Of a stretch of DNA of 22,448 nucleotides, positions 1 through 7,413 are shown piece after piece (within the stretch, counting starts at the first letter, position 1; every line of letters begins with the position of its first letter). Source of the stretch: JBFXAF01 sp050178915 (lineage in GTDB: Bacteria; Pseudomonadota; Alphaproteobacteria; Rhizobiales; Rhizobiaceae); contig JBFXFO010000053.1 in the NCBI GenBank assembly GCA_050178915.1, positions 1-22,448 of the forward strand, written 5' to 3'. Both the position numbers and the translations under genes were made by a program. The notes under the pieces are model-generated. The model was not told the DNA's origin. It was given only the letters and a program-made list of their open reading frames with translations, and searched no databases.

Positions 1-1263
1 CTCTCCGGTCCCGCTGCCAGCCTGGTCGGCGCACGTCACATGACCGGGCTGGCCGACGCCATCGTCTCCGACATTGGCGGCACCACCACCGACGTCGCCA
101 TCCTCGAAGGGGGGCGGCCGCGTCTCGACCCGGAGGGCGCCACCGTGGGCGGTTTCCGCACCATGGTCGAGGCCGTGGCCATGCACACATTCGGCCTCGG
201 CGGCGATTCCGAGGTCGCGCTGGAGGAGGGCGGGCTGAACCCGCGCATCCTGCTCGGCCCGCGCCGGCTGGTGCCGCTCTCGCTCGCCGCGGTGGCGCAT
301 CGCGAACCGGTCATCGAGGCGCTGGAACGGCAGCTGCGCGCCCCGAACACCGGCCGCATGGACGGTCGCTTCGCGTTCCGCACCGGCGTCCCGGAGCGGC
401 TGGCCGCCGGTCTCGCTCCGGCCGAGGCAAAGCTCTACGCGCAGATCACGCCCGAGCCGCAGGCGCACGACCGGCTGCTCACCTCGAATGCGCAGCTGGC
501 GACCTTGAACCGGCTGGTGTCGCGCGGACTCGTGCATGTCGCCGGCTTCACCCCTTCCGACGCCGCCCACACGCTCGGCCGCCAGTCCAACTGGGATGTC
601 GAAGTCGGTCGCCTCGGCGCCGAACTGTTCGCGCGCCGCAAGGACGGTCGTGGCCAGCCGATCGCGCCGACGCCTGAAGCGCTGGCCGAACGCGTGCTGG
701 TGGCGCTCACGCGCTTCTCGGCCGAGGTCATCCTGCAGACCGCCTTCGAAGAGGACGGGCTCGACGGCGCCGCGACCGTCGCGCATGCGCTGGTGCAGCG
801 CGCCGTCGATGCGCATCCCGGCATCGCGCGGCTGTCGGTCGCGCTGGATCGCCCGGTGATCGGCATCGGCGCGTCGGCGCCCTTGCACTATGCCGGCCTG
901 CCGCCGCTCGTCGGCAATGCCTGCGAGGTCCCGCGCGACACCGACGTCGCCAATGCGCTCGGCGCGGTGGTGGGGCAGGTGCGCGTTGCGGTGGAGGCGC
1001 TGGTGACGCAGCCGAAGGAAGGGCTGTTCCGCGTCGCCATCGGCGCGCACGTGCAGGACTTCATGAGCGAGGAAGCCGCGCTCGCCTCCGCTGAGGCCGA
1101 GGCGCGTCGCCTCGCCGCTCAACGCTCGGACGAAGCAGGTGCCGACACCGCCGAGGTCGAGGTGGCGTTCGACCTGAAGACCGCGACGGTGGAAGGGCAG
1201 CGCACCTTCATCGAGGGGCGCGTCATCGCCACCGCCGCCGGCCGCCCGCGCATCGCCGTCTGA
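1..1263 (+). CDS. hyuA: Hydantoinase/oxoprolinase HyuA-type subunit, 5'-truncated by the window
   Basis: This is the C-terminal 420 codons of an ATP-dependent hydantoinase A / oxoprolinase-family protein. The frame is open from base 1, so the gene begins outside the window. The first residues read SGPAAS, then a phosphate-loop-like DIGGTTTDVAIL, the ATPase-fold signature of Hydantoinase_A. Further on come VGGFRTMVEAVAMHTFGLGGDS and a C-terminal segment with GIGASAPLHYAGLPPLVGN. Free-standing HyuA proteins are usually near 690 residues, so roughly the first 270, including the Hydant_A_N domain, are missing. The family hydrolyses cyclic amides such as N-methylhydantoin or 5-oxoproline in the cytoplasm with ATP; the substrate here cannot be told. 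No HyuB partner follows, because the next gene is convergent with stops only 3 bp apart, so any hyuB must lie upstream or elsewhere. Acetophenone carboxylase-like subunits are an alternative within the same superfamily. Confidence 0.88.
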   Translation, partial: LSGPAASLVGARHMTGLADAIVSDIGGTTTDVAILEGGRPRLDPEGATVGGFRTMVEAVAMHTFGLGGDSEVALEEGGLNPRILLGPRRLVPLSLAAVAHREPVIEALERQLRAPNTGRMDGRFAFRTGVPERLAAGLAPAEAKLYAQITPEPQAHDRLLTSNAQLATLNRLVSRGLVHVAGFTPSDAAHTLGRQSNWDVEVGRLGAELFARRKDGRGQPIAPTPEALAERVLVALTRFSAEVILQTAFEEDGLDGAATVAHALVQRAVDAHPGIARLSVALDRPVIGIGASAPLHYAGLPPLVGNACEVPRDTDVANALGAVVGQVRVAVEALVTQPKEGLFRVAIGAHVQDFMSEEAALASAEAEARRLAAQRSDEAGADTAEVEVAFDLKTATVEGQRTFIEGRVIATAAGRPRIAV

Positions 1264-1266
1264 AGC

Positions 1267-1560
1267 CTAAGCCTTGTAGAGCCGCACCGGCTTTTCGCTC
1301 CGCTTCAGGACGCCCTTGGCCTCGAGGTCGAGCTGCACGCATTTGACCCACCAGCCGGCCTTTTCTCCACCCGGAAACAGATCCTGCGGCAGCTTCGGCA
1401 CCACTGCGCTCTTGATGTCAGCGGGCGTCACCCCCGGCGCTGCCTTTGGCAGAACGGCCAGCATCGCGATCTTCATCGCCTCGTACTTGCCGGCATCGAC
1501 CTTGTAGACATGGTCGGGCGACACGATGTTCTGAACTTCGATCGTTGGACCCTTGGCCAT
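1267..1560 (-). CDS. Small conserved protein of unknown function (DUF6958-like)
   Basis: This gene encodes a 97-residue basic, soluble protein with no signal peptide or membrane segment. It resembles small rhizobial proteins that I recall as the DUF6958 group; that assignment is from memory. Visible features are the N-terminal MAKGPTIEVQNI, a helical stretch with KYEAMKIAMLAVLP, a proline-rich turn followed by DIKSAVVPKLP, and LFPGGEKAGWWVKCVQLDLE followed by KGVLKR. The alternation of helices with a final basic strand could be a winged-helix-like fold, but this is inference. The start was placed at MAKG; an in-frame ATG ten codons upstream (1590) has no visible Shine-Dalgarno. The gene diverges from glcB and converges with the hydantoinase gene, so it is transcribed alone. 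Its function cannot be deduced from the context. Confidence 0.75.
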   Translation of the reverse strand: MAKGPTIEVQNIVSPDHVYKVDAGKYEAMKIAMLAVLPKAAPGVTPADIKSAVVPKLPQDLFPGGEKAGWWVKCVQLDLEAKGVLKRSEKPVRLYKA

Positions 1561-1626
1561 GCGCGCTACTCGGTTCGGCGGATTGAACATAGACCATTGC
1601 CGTGGCGCGGCCAGTGCGCAGCCGAG

Positions 1627-1684
1627 GCAAATCCCTGCCTGAATTGACCCGCCCGTGCGGTCATGCGATTTGCCCGTGCAAATC
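1627..1684. promoter_or_regulatory. Candidate glcB operator: inverted repeat with an extra half-site, overlapping a weak promoter
   Basis: A perfect dyad, GATTTGC-CCGT-GCAAATC, occupies 1667-1684, and a third copy of the half-site GCAAATC lies at 1627-1633. A possible -35 (TTGACC, 1644-1649) stands 17 bp before 1667, so the dyad would overlap a poor -10 and the start of transcription. The spacing to the glcB ATG (1711) suits a repressor or activator site. The half-site core TTTGC/GCAAA is similar to the TTTGCAAA elements reported for the ScfR/PccR/RamB family of acyl-CoA-responsive regulators. That link is only suggestive. Confidence 0.5.
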
Positions 1685-1710
1685 CTTTCTCCAGACGGGC
1701 GCGCTCACAG

Positions 1711-3873
1711 ATGACGGACAGGATCGACAGGAACGGCCTCGGCGTGGCTGCGGAACTCGTCCGCTTCATCGAGGACGAGGCGCTGCCCGGCACCGGGGTC
1801 GAGGCGGCTGCTTTCTGGAAAGGCTTTGCCGACATCCTGCGCGACCTCGCGCCGAAGAACCGGGCGCTGCTGCAGCGCCGCGACGATCTGCAGGCGAAGA
1901 TCGATCACTGGCACCGCGAGCACGGCGCTCCCGTCGATCTCGGCGTCTACAAGGCGTTCCTGAAAGAGATCGGTTACCTGCTCGAGGAAGGCCCGGCCTT
2001 CAAGGTCGAGACAGCCAACGTCGATCCCGAGATCGCGACGATCGCCGGTCCGCAGCTGGTCGTGCCGGTGATGAATGCGCGTTATGCGCTGAACGCTGCC
2101 AATGCGCGCTGGGGTTCGCTCTACGACGCACTCTACGGCACCGACGCGATTTCCGAGGCTGACGGCGCCGGGAAGGGGTCGGGCTACAATCCGAAGCGCG
2201 GCGACAAGGTGATCGCCTGGGCGCGCAAGTTTCTCGACGAGAGCGTGCCGCTCGCCGATGCGAGCTGGACCGAGGCGAAATCCTTCGCCGTCGAGGCGGG
2301 CGCGCTTGCGGTGACGCTCGCCACCGGCAGCAAGACCGGGCTGAAGCGCCCGAAGCAGTTTGTCGGTTATGTCGGCGACGCCGCCGCGCCGTCGCAGTTC
2401 CTGCTGCGCAACAACGGCATCCATGTCGAGGTGCTGATCGACGCGACTTCGCCGATCGGCAAGGGCGATCCGGCGCACATATCGGACGTGTGGCTGGAGT
2501 CGGCCATCACCACGATCATGGACTGCGAGGATTCGGTCGCGGCCGTCGATGCCGAGGACAAGGTCGTCATCTACCGCAACTGGCTCGGCCTGATGAAGGG
2601 CGACCTGACCGAAGAGGTGTCGAAGGGCGGCAAGAGCTTCACGCGCAAGCTGAACCCGGACTTCGACTACACCGCGCCGGACGGCTCGACGGTCACCGTC
2701 AATTGCCGCTCGCTGATGCTGGTGCGCAATGTCGGGCACCTGATGACCAACCCGGCGATCCTGCTGGCCGACGGCACCGAGGTGCCGGAAGGCATCATGG
2801 ACGCTGCCGTCACGGCGCTGATCGCGCTGCACGACATCGGGCCCAATGGCCGCCGCATGAACTCCCGCACCGGCTCGATGTATGTGGTGAAGCCGAAGAT
2901 GCACGGCCCCGAAGAGGTCGCCTTCGCAGTCGAGATCTTCGGCCGCGTGGAGCGGATGCTCGGCATGCAGCCTAACACCATGAAGATGGGCATCATGGAC
3001 GAGGAGCGGCGCACCACCGTCAATCTGAAGGAGTGCATCCGCGCCGCGAAAGACCGCGTCGTGTTCATCAACACCGGCTTCCTCGACCGTACCGGCGACG
3101 AGATCCACACCTCGATGGAGGCTGGCCCGATGATCCGCAAGGCGGACATGCGCGCTGCCGCATGGATCGGCGCCTACGAGAACTGGAACGTCGACACCGG
3201 TCTCGAATGTGGCCTCTCCGGCCGCGCCCAGATCGGCAAGGGCATGTGGGCCATGCCGGACCTGATGGCGGCGATGCTGGAGCAGAAGATCGGCCACCCG
3301 AAGGCCGGCGCCAACACCGCCTGGGTGCCGTCACCGACGGCGGCGACGCTGCACGCCACGCACTACCACAAGGTCGACGTGCATGCCGTGCAGGCCAGCC
3401 TGAAGAGCCGGCCGAAGGCGAAGCTGGACGACATCCTGTCGGTGCCGGTGGCGGTGCGTCCGAACTGGACGCCGGAGGAGATTCAGCGCGAGCTCGACAA
3501 CAACGTGCAGGGCATTCTCGGCTACGTCGTGCGCTGGATCGACCAGGGTGTTGGCTGCTCCAAGGTGCCGGACATCAACGATGTCGGCCTGATGGAGGAT
3601 CGCGCGACGCTGCGCATCTCATCGCAGCACATCGCCAACTGGCTGCATCACGGCGTCTGCACGCATGACCAGGTGACCGAGACGATGAAGCGCATGGCGA
3701 CCGTCGTCGATCGCCAGAACGCTGGCGACCCGCTCTACGAGCGCATGGCGCCGGAGTATGATGGGGTTGCCTTCGCCGCTGCGCTCGATCTGGTGTTCAA
3801 GGGCCGCGCGCAGCCGAACGGCTACACCGAACCGGTGCTGCACGCGCGTCGGCTGGAGAAGAAGGCGGGCTAG
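1711..3873 (+). CDS. glcB: Malate synthase G
   Basis: Condenses glyoxylate with acetyl-CoA to give malate and CoA in the glyoxylate shunt and in glycolate/glyoxylate use; a cytoplasmic, Mg-dependent, monomeric enzyme. The product is 720 residues, close to the 723 of E. coli GlcB. Visible motifs: DCEDSVAAVD from residue 271, SLMLVRNVGHLM with Arg339 (equivalent to the catalytic Arg338 of E. coli), NSRTGSMYVVKPKMHGP around 384-400, GFLDRTGDEIHTSMEAGP, and MEDRATLRISSQHIANWL with Asp630 (the catalytic Asp631 of E. coli). The start MTDRIDRNGL matches the family N-terminus. An in-frame ATG at 1663 would add 16 residues that overlap the inverted repeat upstream, so it was rejected. The gene stands alone between a divergent small gene and tsaB 31 bp downstream. 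No isocitrate lyase gene is present in the window. Confidence 0.97.
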   Translation: MTDRIDRNGLGVAAELVRFIEDEALPGTGVEAAAFWKGFADILRDLAPKNRALLQRRDDLQAKIDHWHREHGAPVDLGVYKAFLKEIGYLLEEGPAFKVETANVDPEIATIAGPQLVVPVMNARYALNAANARWGSLYDALYGTDAISEADGAGKGSGYNPKRGDKVIAWARKFLDESVPLADASWTEAKSFAVEAGALAVTLATGSKTGLKRPKQFVGYVGDAAAPSQFLLRNNGIHVEVLIDATSPIGKGDPAHISDVWLESAITTIMDCEDSVAAVDAEDKVVIYRNWLGLMKGDLTEEVSKGGKSFTRKLNPDFDYTAPDGSTVTVNCRSLMLVRNVGHLMTNPAILLADGTEVPEGIMDAAVTALIALHDIGPNGRRMNSRTGSMYVVKPKMHGPEEVAFAVEIFGRVERMLGMQPNTMKMGIMDEERRTTVNLKECIRAAKDRVVFINTGFLDRTGDEIHTSMEAGPMIRKADMRAAAWIGAYENWNVDTGLECGLSGRAQIGKGMWAMPDLMAAMLEQKIGHPKAGANTAWVPSPTAATLHATHYHKVDVHAVQASLKSRPKAKLDDILSVPVAVRPNWTPEEIQRELDNNVQGILGYVVRWIDQGVGCSKVPDINDVGLMEDRATLRISSQHIANWLHHGVCTHDQVTETMKRMATVVDRQNAGDPLYERMAPEYDGVAFAAALDLVFKGRAQPNGYTEPVLHARRLEKKAG

Positions 3874-3904
3874 GCTCGGTCGATCTGGTGTGAGTGAATT
3901 CTGA

Positions 3905-4579
3905 GTGCCGAACCTCCTCGCCATCGACACCGCCGCCCATCTCTGCGCGGCCTGCGTGTGGGACACAGACGCCAGCACGGAGCGCGGGCGCGCCGTGCTT
4001 GATCTGGGCAAGGGGCATGCCGAGCACCTGATGACGGTGACCGGCGAGGCGCTGGCCAAGGCCGGCATCGGATATCCCGATCTTGGCGCGATCGCGGTCT
4101 CGGTCGGGCCGGGCTCGTTCACCGGCGTGCGGGTCGGCGTATCGGCGGCGCGTGGGCTGTCGCTGGCGCTTGGCATCCCCGCCATCGGGGTCACCACGCT
4201 GGAAGCCATCGCAGCCGGGCACGATGACGGAAAACATGCGACCTTGGTGGTAATCGACGCCGGCCGCGATCATGTCTATGCTGCTGTTTACCAGTCGTTT
4301 TCCCGGTTGCGTTACGGTCCGGTCATGATCGCGTTCGATGACGCCATCGCCCTCGCCAGAGAGGGTGGGCTGATTCTGGCGGGCAGTGCGGCCGAAAAGG
4401 TCGCCTCCACCGCCGGCGGTGAACTTTTCATCGCCTCGCATGCCGGCACGGCCGACATCGCCGTCTATGCCCGCATCGCCGCTGCGCGTGGCGCTTCCGC
4501 GGAAAAGCCGAAGCCGCTCTATCTGCGGCCGCCGGACGCCAAGCCGCAGGCAAGCCACGTGCTGGCAAGGAGGCCATAG
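3905..4579 (+). CDS. tsaB: tRNA threonylcarbamoyladenosine biosynthesis protein TsaB
   Basis: TsaB (YeaZ) is the non-catalytic partner of TsaD in the TsaBDE complex, which transfers threonylcarbamoyl to A37 of ANN-decoding tRNAs. The 224-residue product has the ASKHA-fold N-terminus NLLAIDTAAHLCAACVWD and the family signature SVGPGSFTGVRVG followed by ARGLSLAL at about residues 65-87, then GVTTLEAIA. The start is GTG; no in-frame ATG precedes the conserved N-terminus and the Shine-Dalgarno is weak. The stop codon abuts the rimI ATG without a gap. This tsaB-rimI pairing is widespread. The length is slightly short of E. coli TsaB (231), and the C-terminus LYLRPPDAK is typical. Orthology is secure; the start is less so. 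Confidence 0.95.
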   Translation: MPNLLAIDTAAHLCAACVWDTDASTERGRAVLDLGKGHAEHLMTVTGEALAKAGIGYPDLGAIAVSVGPGSFTGVRVGVSAARGLSLALGIPAIGVTTLEAIAAGHDDGKHATLVVIDAGRDHVYAAVYQSFSRLRYGPVMIAFDDAIALAREGGLILAGSAAEKVASTAGGELFIASHAGTADIAVYARIAAARGASAEKPKPLYLRPPDAKPQASHVLARRP

Positions 4580-5080
4580 ATGACTTTGTGGTTCCCCTTC
4601 CGCACCCGCCAGCCGGTCGACTACACGGTGATGCCGCTGCAGTCGCAGGACACCGCTGCGATGGCGCGGCTGCACCGTGAGGACTTCGTACGGCCCTGGA
4701 GCGATGGCGAGTTCGCTTCGCTGCTCGCGCAGGACACCGTGTTCGGCTTCTCGGTGCTGGAAACGGGCAATGGCAAGGCCGGTCCGCACGGCTTCATCCT
4801 GGCGCGGCACGCCGCCGACGAGGGCGAGGTGCTGACCGTGGCGGTGGCGCGCTCGCATCGCCGCCGCGGCCTCGGCTGGAAGCTGATGGATGCAGCGCTG
4901 CGCGAACTGCACATGCGGCGCGCCAAGGCGATGTTCCTCGAGGTGGACGAAACCAATATGCCCGCCATCGGGCTGTACAAGCAGCTCGGCTTCCACCAGG
5001 TCGGCGTGCGCCCCCGCTACTACGAGACCGCGGACAAGGCGAAGACCGGCGCGCTTGTCATGCGCCGCGATCTCCGCTAG
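4580..5080 (+). CDS. rimI: Ribosomal protein alanine N-acetyltransferase RimI (GNAT)
   Basis: A GNAT acetyltransferase of 166 residues. RimI acetylates the N-terminal alanine of ribosomal protein S18 in E. coli and can act on other proteins. The acetyl-CoA pyrophosphate-binding loop is visible as VAVARSHRRRGLGWKLM, with RRRGLG at residues 94-99. The C-terminal RimI block EVDETNMPAIGLYKQLGF and RPRYYET follows. The start is well supported by a perfect Shine-Dalgarno AAGGAGG at 4567-4573, inside the end of tsaB and 6 nt before the ATG; the tsaB stop (4577-4579) immediately precedes the start, so translation is probably coupled. The N-terminal 15 residues are slightly longer than in E. coli RimI (148). 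The natural substrate in this organism is not shown by the sequence. Confidence 0.93.
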   Translation: MTLWFPFRTRQPVDYTVMPLQSQDTAAMARLHREDFVRPWSDGEFASLLAQDTVFGFSVLETGNGKAGPHGFILARHAADEGEVLTVAVARSHRRRGLGWKLMDAALRELHMRRAKAMFLEVDETNMPAIGLYKQLGFHQVGVRPRYYETADKAKTGALVMRRDLR

Positions 5081-5122
5081 CCAGACTGTTCTTCCCTTGC
5101 AGCCTGGAGCACGCTCGGCGCG

Positions 5123-5983
5123 ATGATCGCCTCCCTTCGCATGGCCTGGGGTTTTGTCCTGGTCGCCCTGACCACGATCACGCTGGTCCCGTTGCAGGTG
5201 ATCGGCATGAAGACCGGCTGGTTCAGCGCCTCGGTGCTGCCGATGCACTTCCATCGCATGGCGCTGAAGGCGCTCGGCGTGCGCGTGCGCGTCGTCGGTG
5301 AACTCTCAAGCCAGCGGCCGCTGATGATCGTCTGCAACCACGTGTCGTGGTCTGACATCCTGGTGCTCGGTTCGCTCGGGCGCTTCTCCTTCGTGGCGCG
5401 CGCCGACATGGCGACGTGGCCGGTCGTCGGCTATTTCAGCCGCCTGCAGCGCTCGGTTTTCGTCGAGCGTGACAGCCGCGGCAAATCCGGCGCGCAGACG
5501 CAGGAACTGGCGGCGCGGCTGAACGGCAAGGAAGTGATCGTCCTGTTTCCCGAAGGAACCACCGGCGACGGCAACTTCCTGCTCCCCTTCAAGAGCACGC
5601 TGTTCGGCGCAGCCCGCAACGTCGTGGCCGCCGGCGGCGTCGAGAAGATGCTGGTGCAGCCGGTGTCGATCTCCTATCCGCGCCTGCACGGCATGCCGAC
5701 AGGCCGGCGCCAGCGCGCCCGCATCACCTGGATCGGCGACACCGACCTCGGACCGCATCTGAAGGGGCTGATGCGCAATGGCGGGCTCGACGCGGTCGTC
5801 CGCTTCGGCGAACCGGTGGAGTTCACCGGCTCATCCGACCGCAAGGAAGTGACGCGCCAGGCCGAGCAGCGCGTGCGGGAGTTGCTGGCGCAGGATCTGC
5901 GCGACACTGCCGCCTGGTCAGGTCACCGAAAAGCGTCTGTCCTTTGTCACATGGACGCGATAAAAGCCCGCCAATGGAAATGA
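5123..5983 (+). CDS. plsC: 1-acyl-sn-glycerol-3-phosphate acyltransferase (PlsC family)
   Basis: Transfers an acyl group to the sn-2 position of lysophosphatidic acid, giving phosphatidic acid; membrane-associated. The 286-residue product has an N-terminal hydrophobic segment (about residues 6-25, WGFVLVALTTITLVPLQVIG). The acyltransferase motif I is NHVSWSD with His73 and Asp78, and motif III is FPEGTTGDG starting at residue 142. The C-terminal tail after about residue 255 is poorly conserved. The family also contains ornithine-lipid acyltransferases (OlsA), which share these motifs. The neighbourhood rimI-plsC-miaB is typical of Rhizobiales and favours the housekeeping or closely related paralogue. 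The Shine-Dalgarno is poor (GGAG at 5105, 14 nt upstream). The end overlaps the miaB start. The 42-nt gap from rimI leaves no room for the fur/mur gene that I recall at this place in relatives. Confidence 0.88.
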   Translation: MIASLRMAWGFVLVALTTITLVPLQVIGMKTGWFSASVLPMHFHRMALKALGVRVRVVGELSSQRPLMIVCNHVSWSDILVLGSLGRFSFVARADMATWPVVGYFSRLQRSVFVERDSRGKSGAQTQELAARLNGKEVIVLFPEGTTGDGNFLLPFKSTLFGAARNVVAAGGVEKMLVQPVSISYPRLHGMPTGRRQRARITWIGDTDLGPHLKGLMRNGGLDAVVRFGEPVEFTGSSDRKEVTRQAEQRVRELLAQDLRDTAAWSGHRKASVLCHMDAIKARQWK

Positions 5984-7413
5984 ATGAACGTGCCGGCGAG
6001 GCTGCCGAGCCCGCCGGGGTGCCGGTCGGTGCGGCGAGCCGCAAGGTCTTCGTGAAGACCTATGGCTGCCAGATGAACGTCTACGACTCGCAGCGCATGG
6101 GCGATGCGCTGGCCGCCGACGGCTATGTTGCGACCGACACGATCGAGGACGCCGATCTGGTGCTCCTCAACACCTGCCACATCCGCGAGAAGGCGGCCGA
6201 GAAGGTCTATTCCGAGCTGGGCCGCATTCGCCAGCTGAAGGCCGAGCGTGCGTCGGCGGGGCTGGAGACGGTGGTCGGCGTCGCCGGCTGCGTGGCGCAG
6301 GCGGAAGGCCACGAGATCATCCGCCGTTCGCCCGTGGTCGATCTGGTGATCGGCCCGCAGACCTATCACCGCCTGCCCGAAGCGGTGCGCAAGGTGCGCC
6401 GCGGCGAGCGGGTGGTCGAGACCGAATACGCGGTCGAGGACAAGTTCGAGCACCTGCCGCAGCCGTCGCGTGCCGACGTGGCAGGGCGTGGCGTGACCGC
6501 CTTCCTCACGGTTCAGGAGGGCTGCGACAAGTTCTGCACGTTCTGCGTGGTGCCGTACACGCGCGGCTCGGAAGTGTCGCGTCCGGTGGCGCAGATCGTG
6601 GCGGAAGCGGAGCGCCTGGCGCAATCCGGCGTGCGCGAGCTGACGCTGCTCGGCCAGAACGTCAACGCCTGGCATGGCGAGGGCGCCGGCCCGGATGGAA
6701 CGACCCGCGACTGGGGGCTCGGCCGGCTGCTCTACCGCCTGGCCGAAATCCCCGGCATTGCGCGGCTGCGCTACACCACCAGCCATCCGCGCGACATGGA
6801 CGATGAGCTGATCGCGGCGCATCGCGATCTGCCGGCGCTGATGCCCTACCTGCACCTGCCGGTGCAGTCGGGCTCCGACCGCATCCTCAAGGCGATGAAC
6901 CGCCGCCACACGGCAGCCGACTACCTGCGGCTGATCGAGCGCATCCGCGCCGAGCGCGCCGACATTGCCATGTCGGGCGACTTCATCGTCGGCTTTCCCG
7001 GCGAGAGCGATGCCGATTTCGAAGCCACCGCGGAGATCGTGCGCGCCGTAGGCTACGCGCAGGCCTTCTCCTTCAAGTATTCGCAGCGCCCCGGCACGCC
7101 GGGCGCCGACCTGCCCGGCCAGGTGGCCGAGCCGGTGAAGGACGAGCGGCTGGCGCGGCTGCAGGCGCTGCTGACCGAGCAGCAGCAGCGCTTCACGGCA
7201 TCGGTCGTCGGCCGCGACATCGACCTCCTGATCGACAAGCCCGGCCGCCGGCCCGGACAGATCGTCGGGAGGTCGCCGTGGCTGCAGCCGGTGATTGTTG
7301 ATGAAACTGCCGGCCGAATCGGGGACATTGTCCCGGTGAGAATCACGCAGAACGGGTCCGGCACGCTGTTCGGGCAAGTTCGGCGCCAGCAGGCGACAGG
7401 GAGAGACGTTTGA
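5974..7413 (+). CDS. miaB: tRNA-2-methylthio-N6-dimethylallyladenosine synthase MiaB
   Basis: A radical-SAM methylthiotransferase that converts i6A37 to ms2i6A37 in tRNA. The N-terminal UPF0004 domain has the three cluster-binding cysteines: KTYGCQMN (Cys32), NTCHIRE (Cys68) and VAGCVAQ (Cys106). The radical-SAM motif EGCDKFCTFC places Cys184, Cys188 and Cys191, followed by VPYTRGSEVSRP. HLPVQSGSDRILKAMNR and a C-terminal TRAM domain (about 400-470) complete the protein. It is 479 residues from the ATG at 5974. An ATG two codons later (5980) forms an ATGA overlap with the plsC stop and is equally likely; neither has a clear Shine-Dalgarno. A still earlier TTG (5944) seems unlikely. The stop overlaps the phoH TTG start by four bases, so the two are probably coupled. 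Confidence 0.96.
   Translation: MEMNERAGEAAEPAGVPVGAASRKVFVKTYGCQMNVYDSQRMGDALAADGYVATDTIEDADLVLLNTCHIREKAAEKVYSELGRIRQLKAERASAGLETVVGVAGCVAQAEGHEIIRRSPVVDLVIGPQTYHRLPEAVRKVRRGERVVETEYAVEDKFEHLPQPSRADVAGRGVTAFLTVQEGCDKFCTFCVVPYTRGSEVSRPVAQIVAEAERLAQSGVRELTLLGQNVNAWHGEGAGPDGTTRDWGLGRLLYRLAEIPGIARLRYTTSHPRDMDDELIAAHRDLPALMPYLHLPVQSGSDRILKAMNRRHTAADYLRLIERIRAERADIAMSGDFIVGFPGESDADFEATAEIVRAVGYAQAFSFKYSQRPGTPGADLPGQVAEPVKDERLARLQALLTEQQQRFTASVVGRDIDLLIDKPGRRPGQIVGRSPWLQPVIVDETAGRIGDIVPVRITQNGSGTLFGQVRRQQATGRDV
7398..7403 (+). promoter_or_regulatory. Shine-Dalgarno that decides the phoH TTG start
   Basis: AGGGAG lies inside the end of miaB, 6 nt before the TTG at 7410. It makes the rare TTG a better start than the ATG 16 codons downstream (7458). 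Confidence 0.6.

Noticed and set aside
1663..1710. Upstream ATG that would extend malate synthase by 16 residues
   Set aside because: It overlaps the operator-like dyad, and the shorter start matches the family N-terminus.
1705..3297. 530-codon open frame on the minus strand opposite glcB
   Set aside because: Antisense shadow of malate synthase with no domain.
3797..5254. 485-codon open frame on the minus strand opposite tsaB and rimI
   Set aside because: Antisense shadow; tsaB and rimI have defined motifs and a perfect Shine-Dalgarno at 4567.
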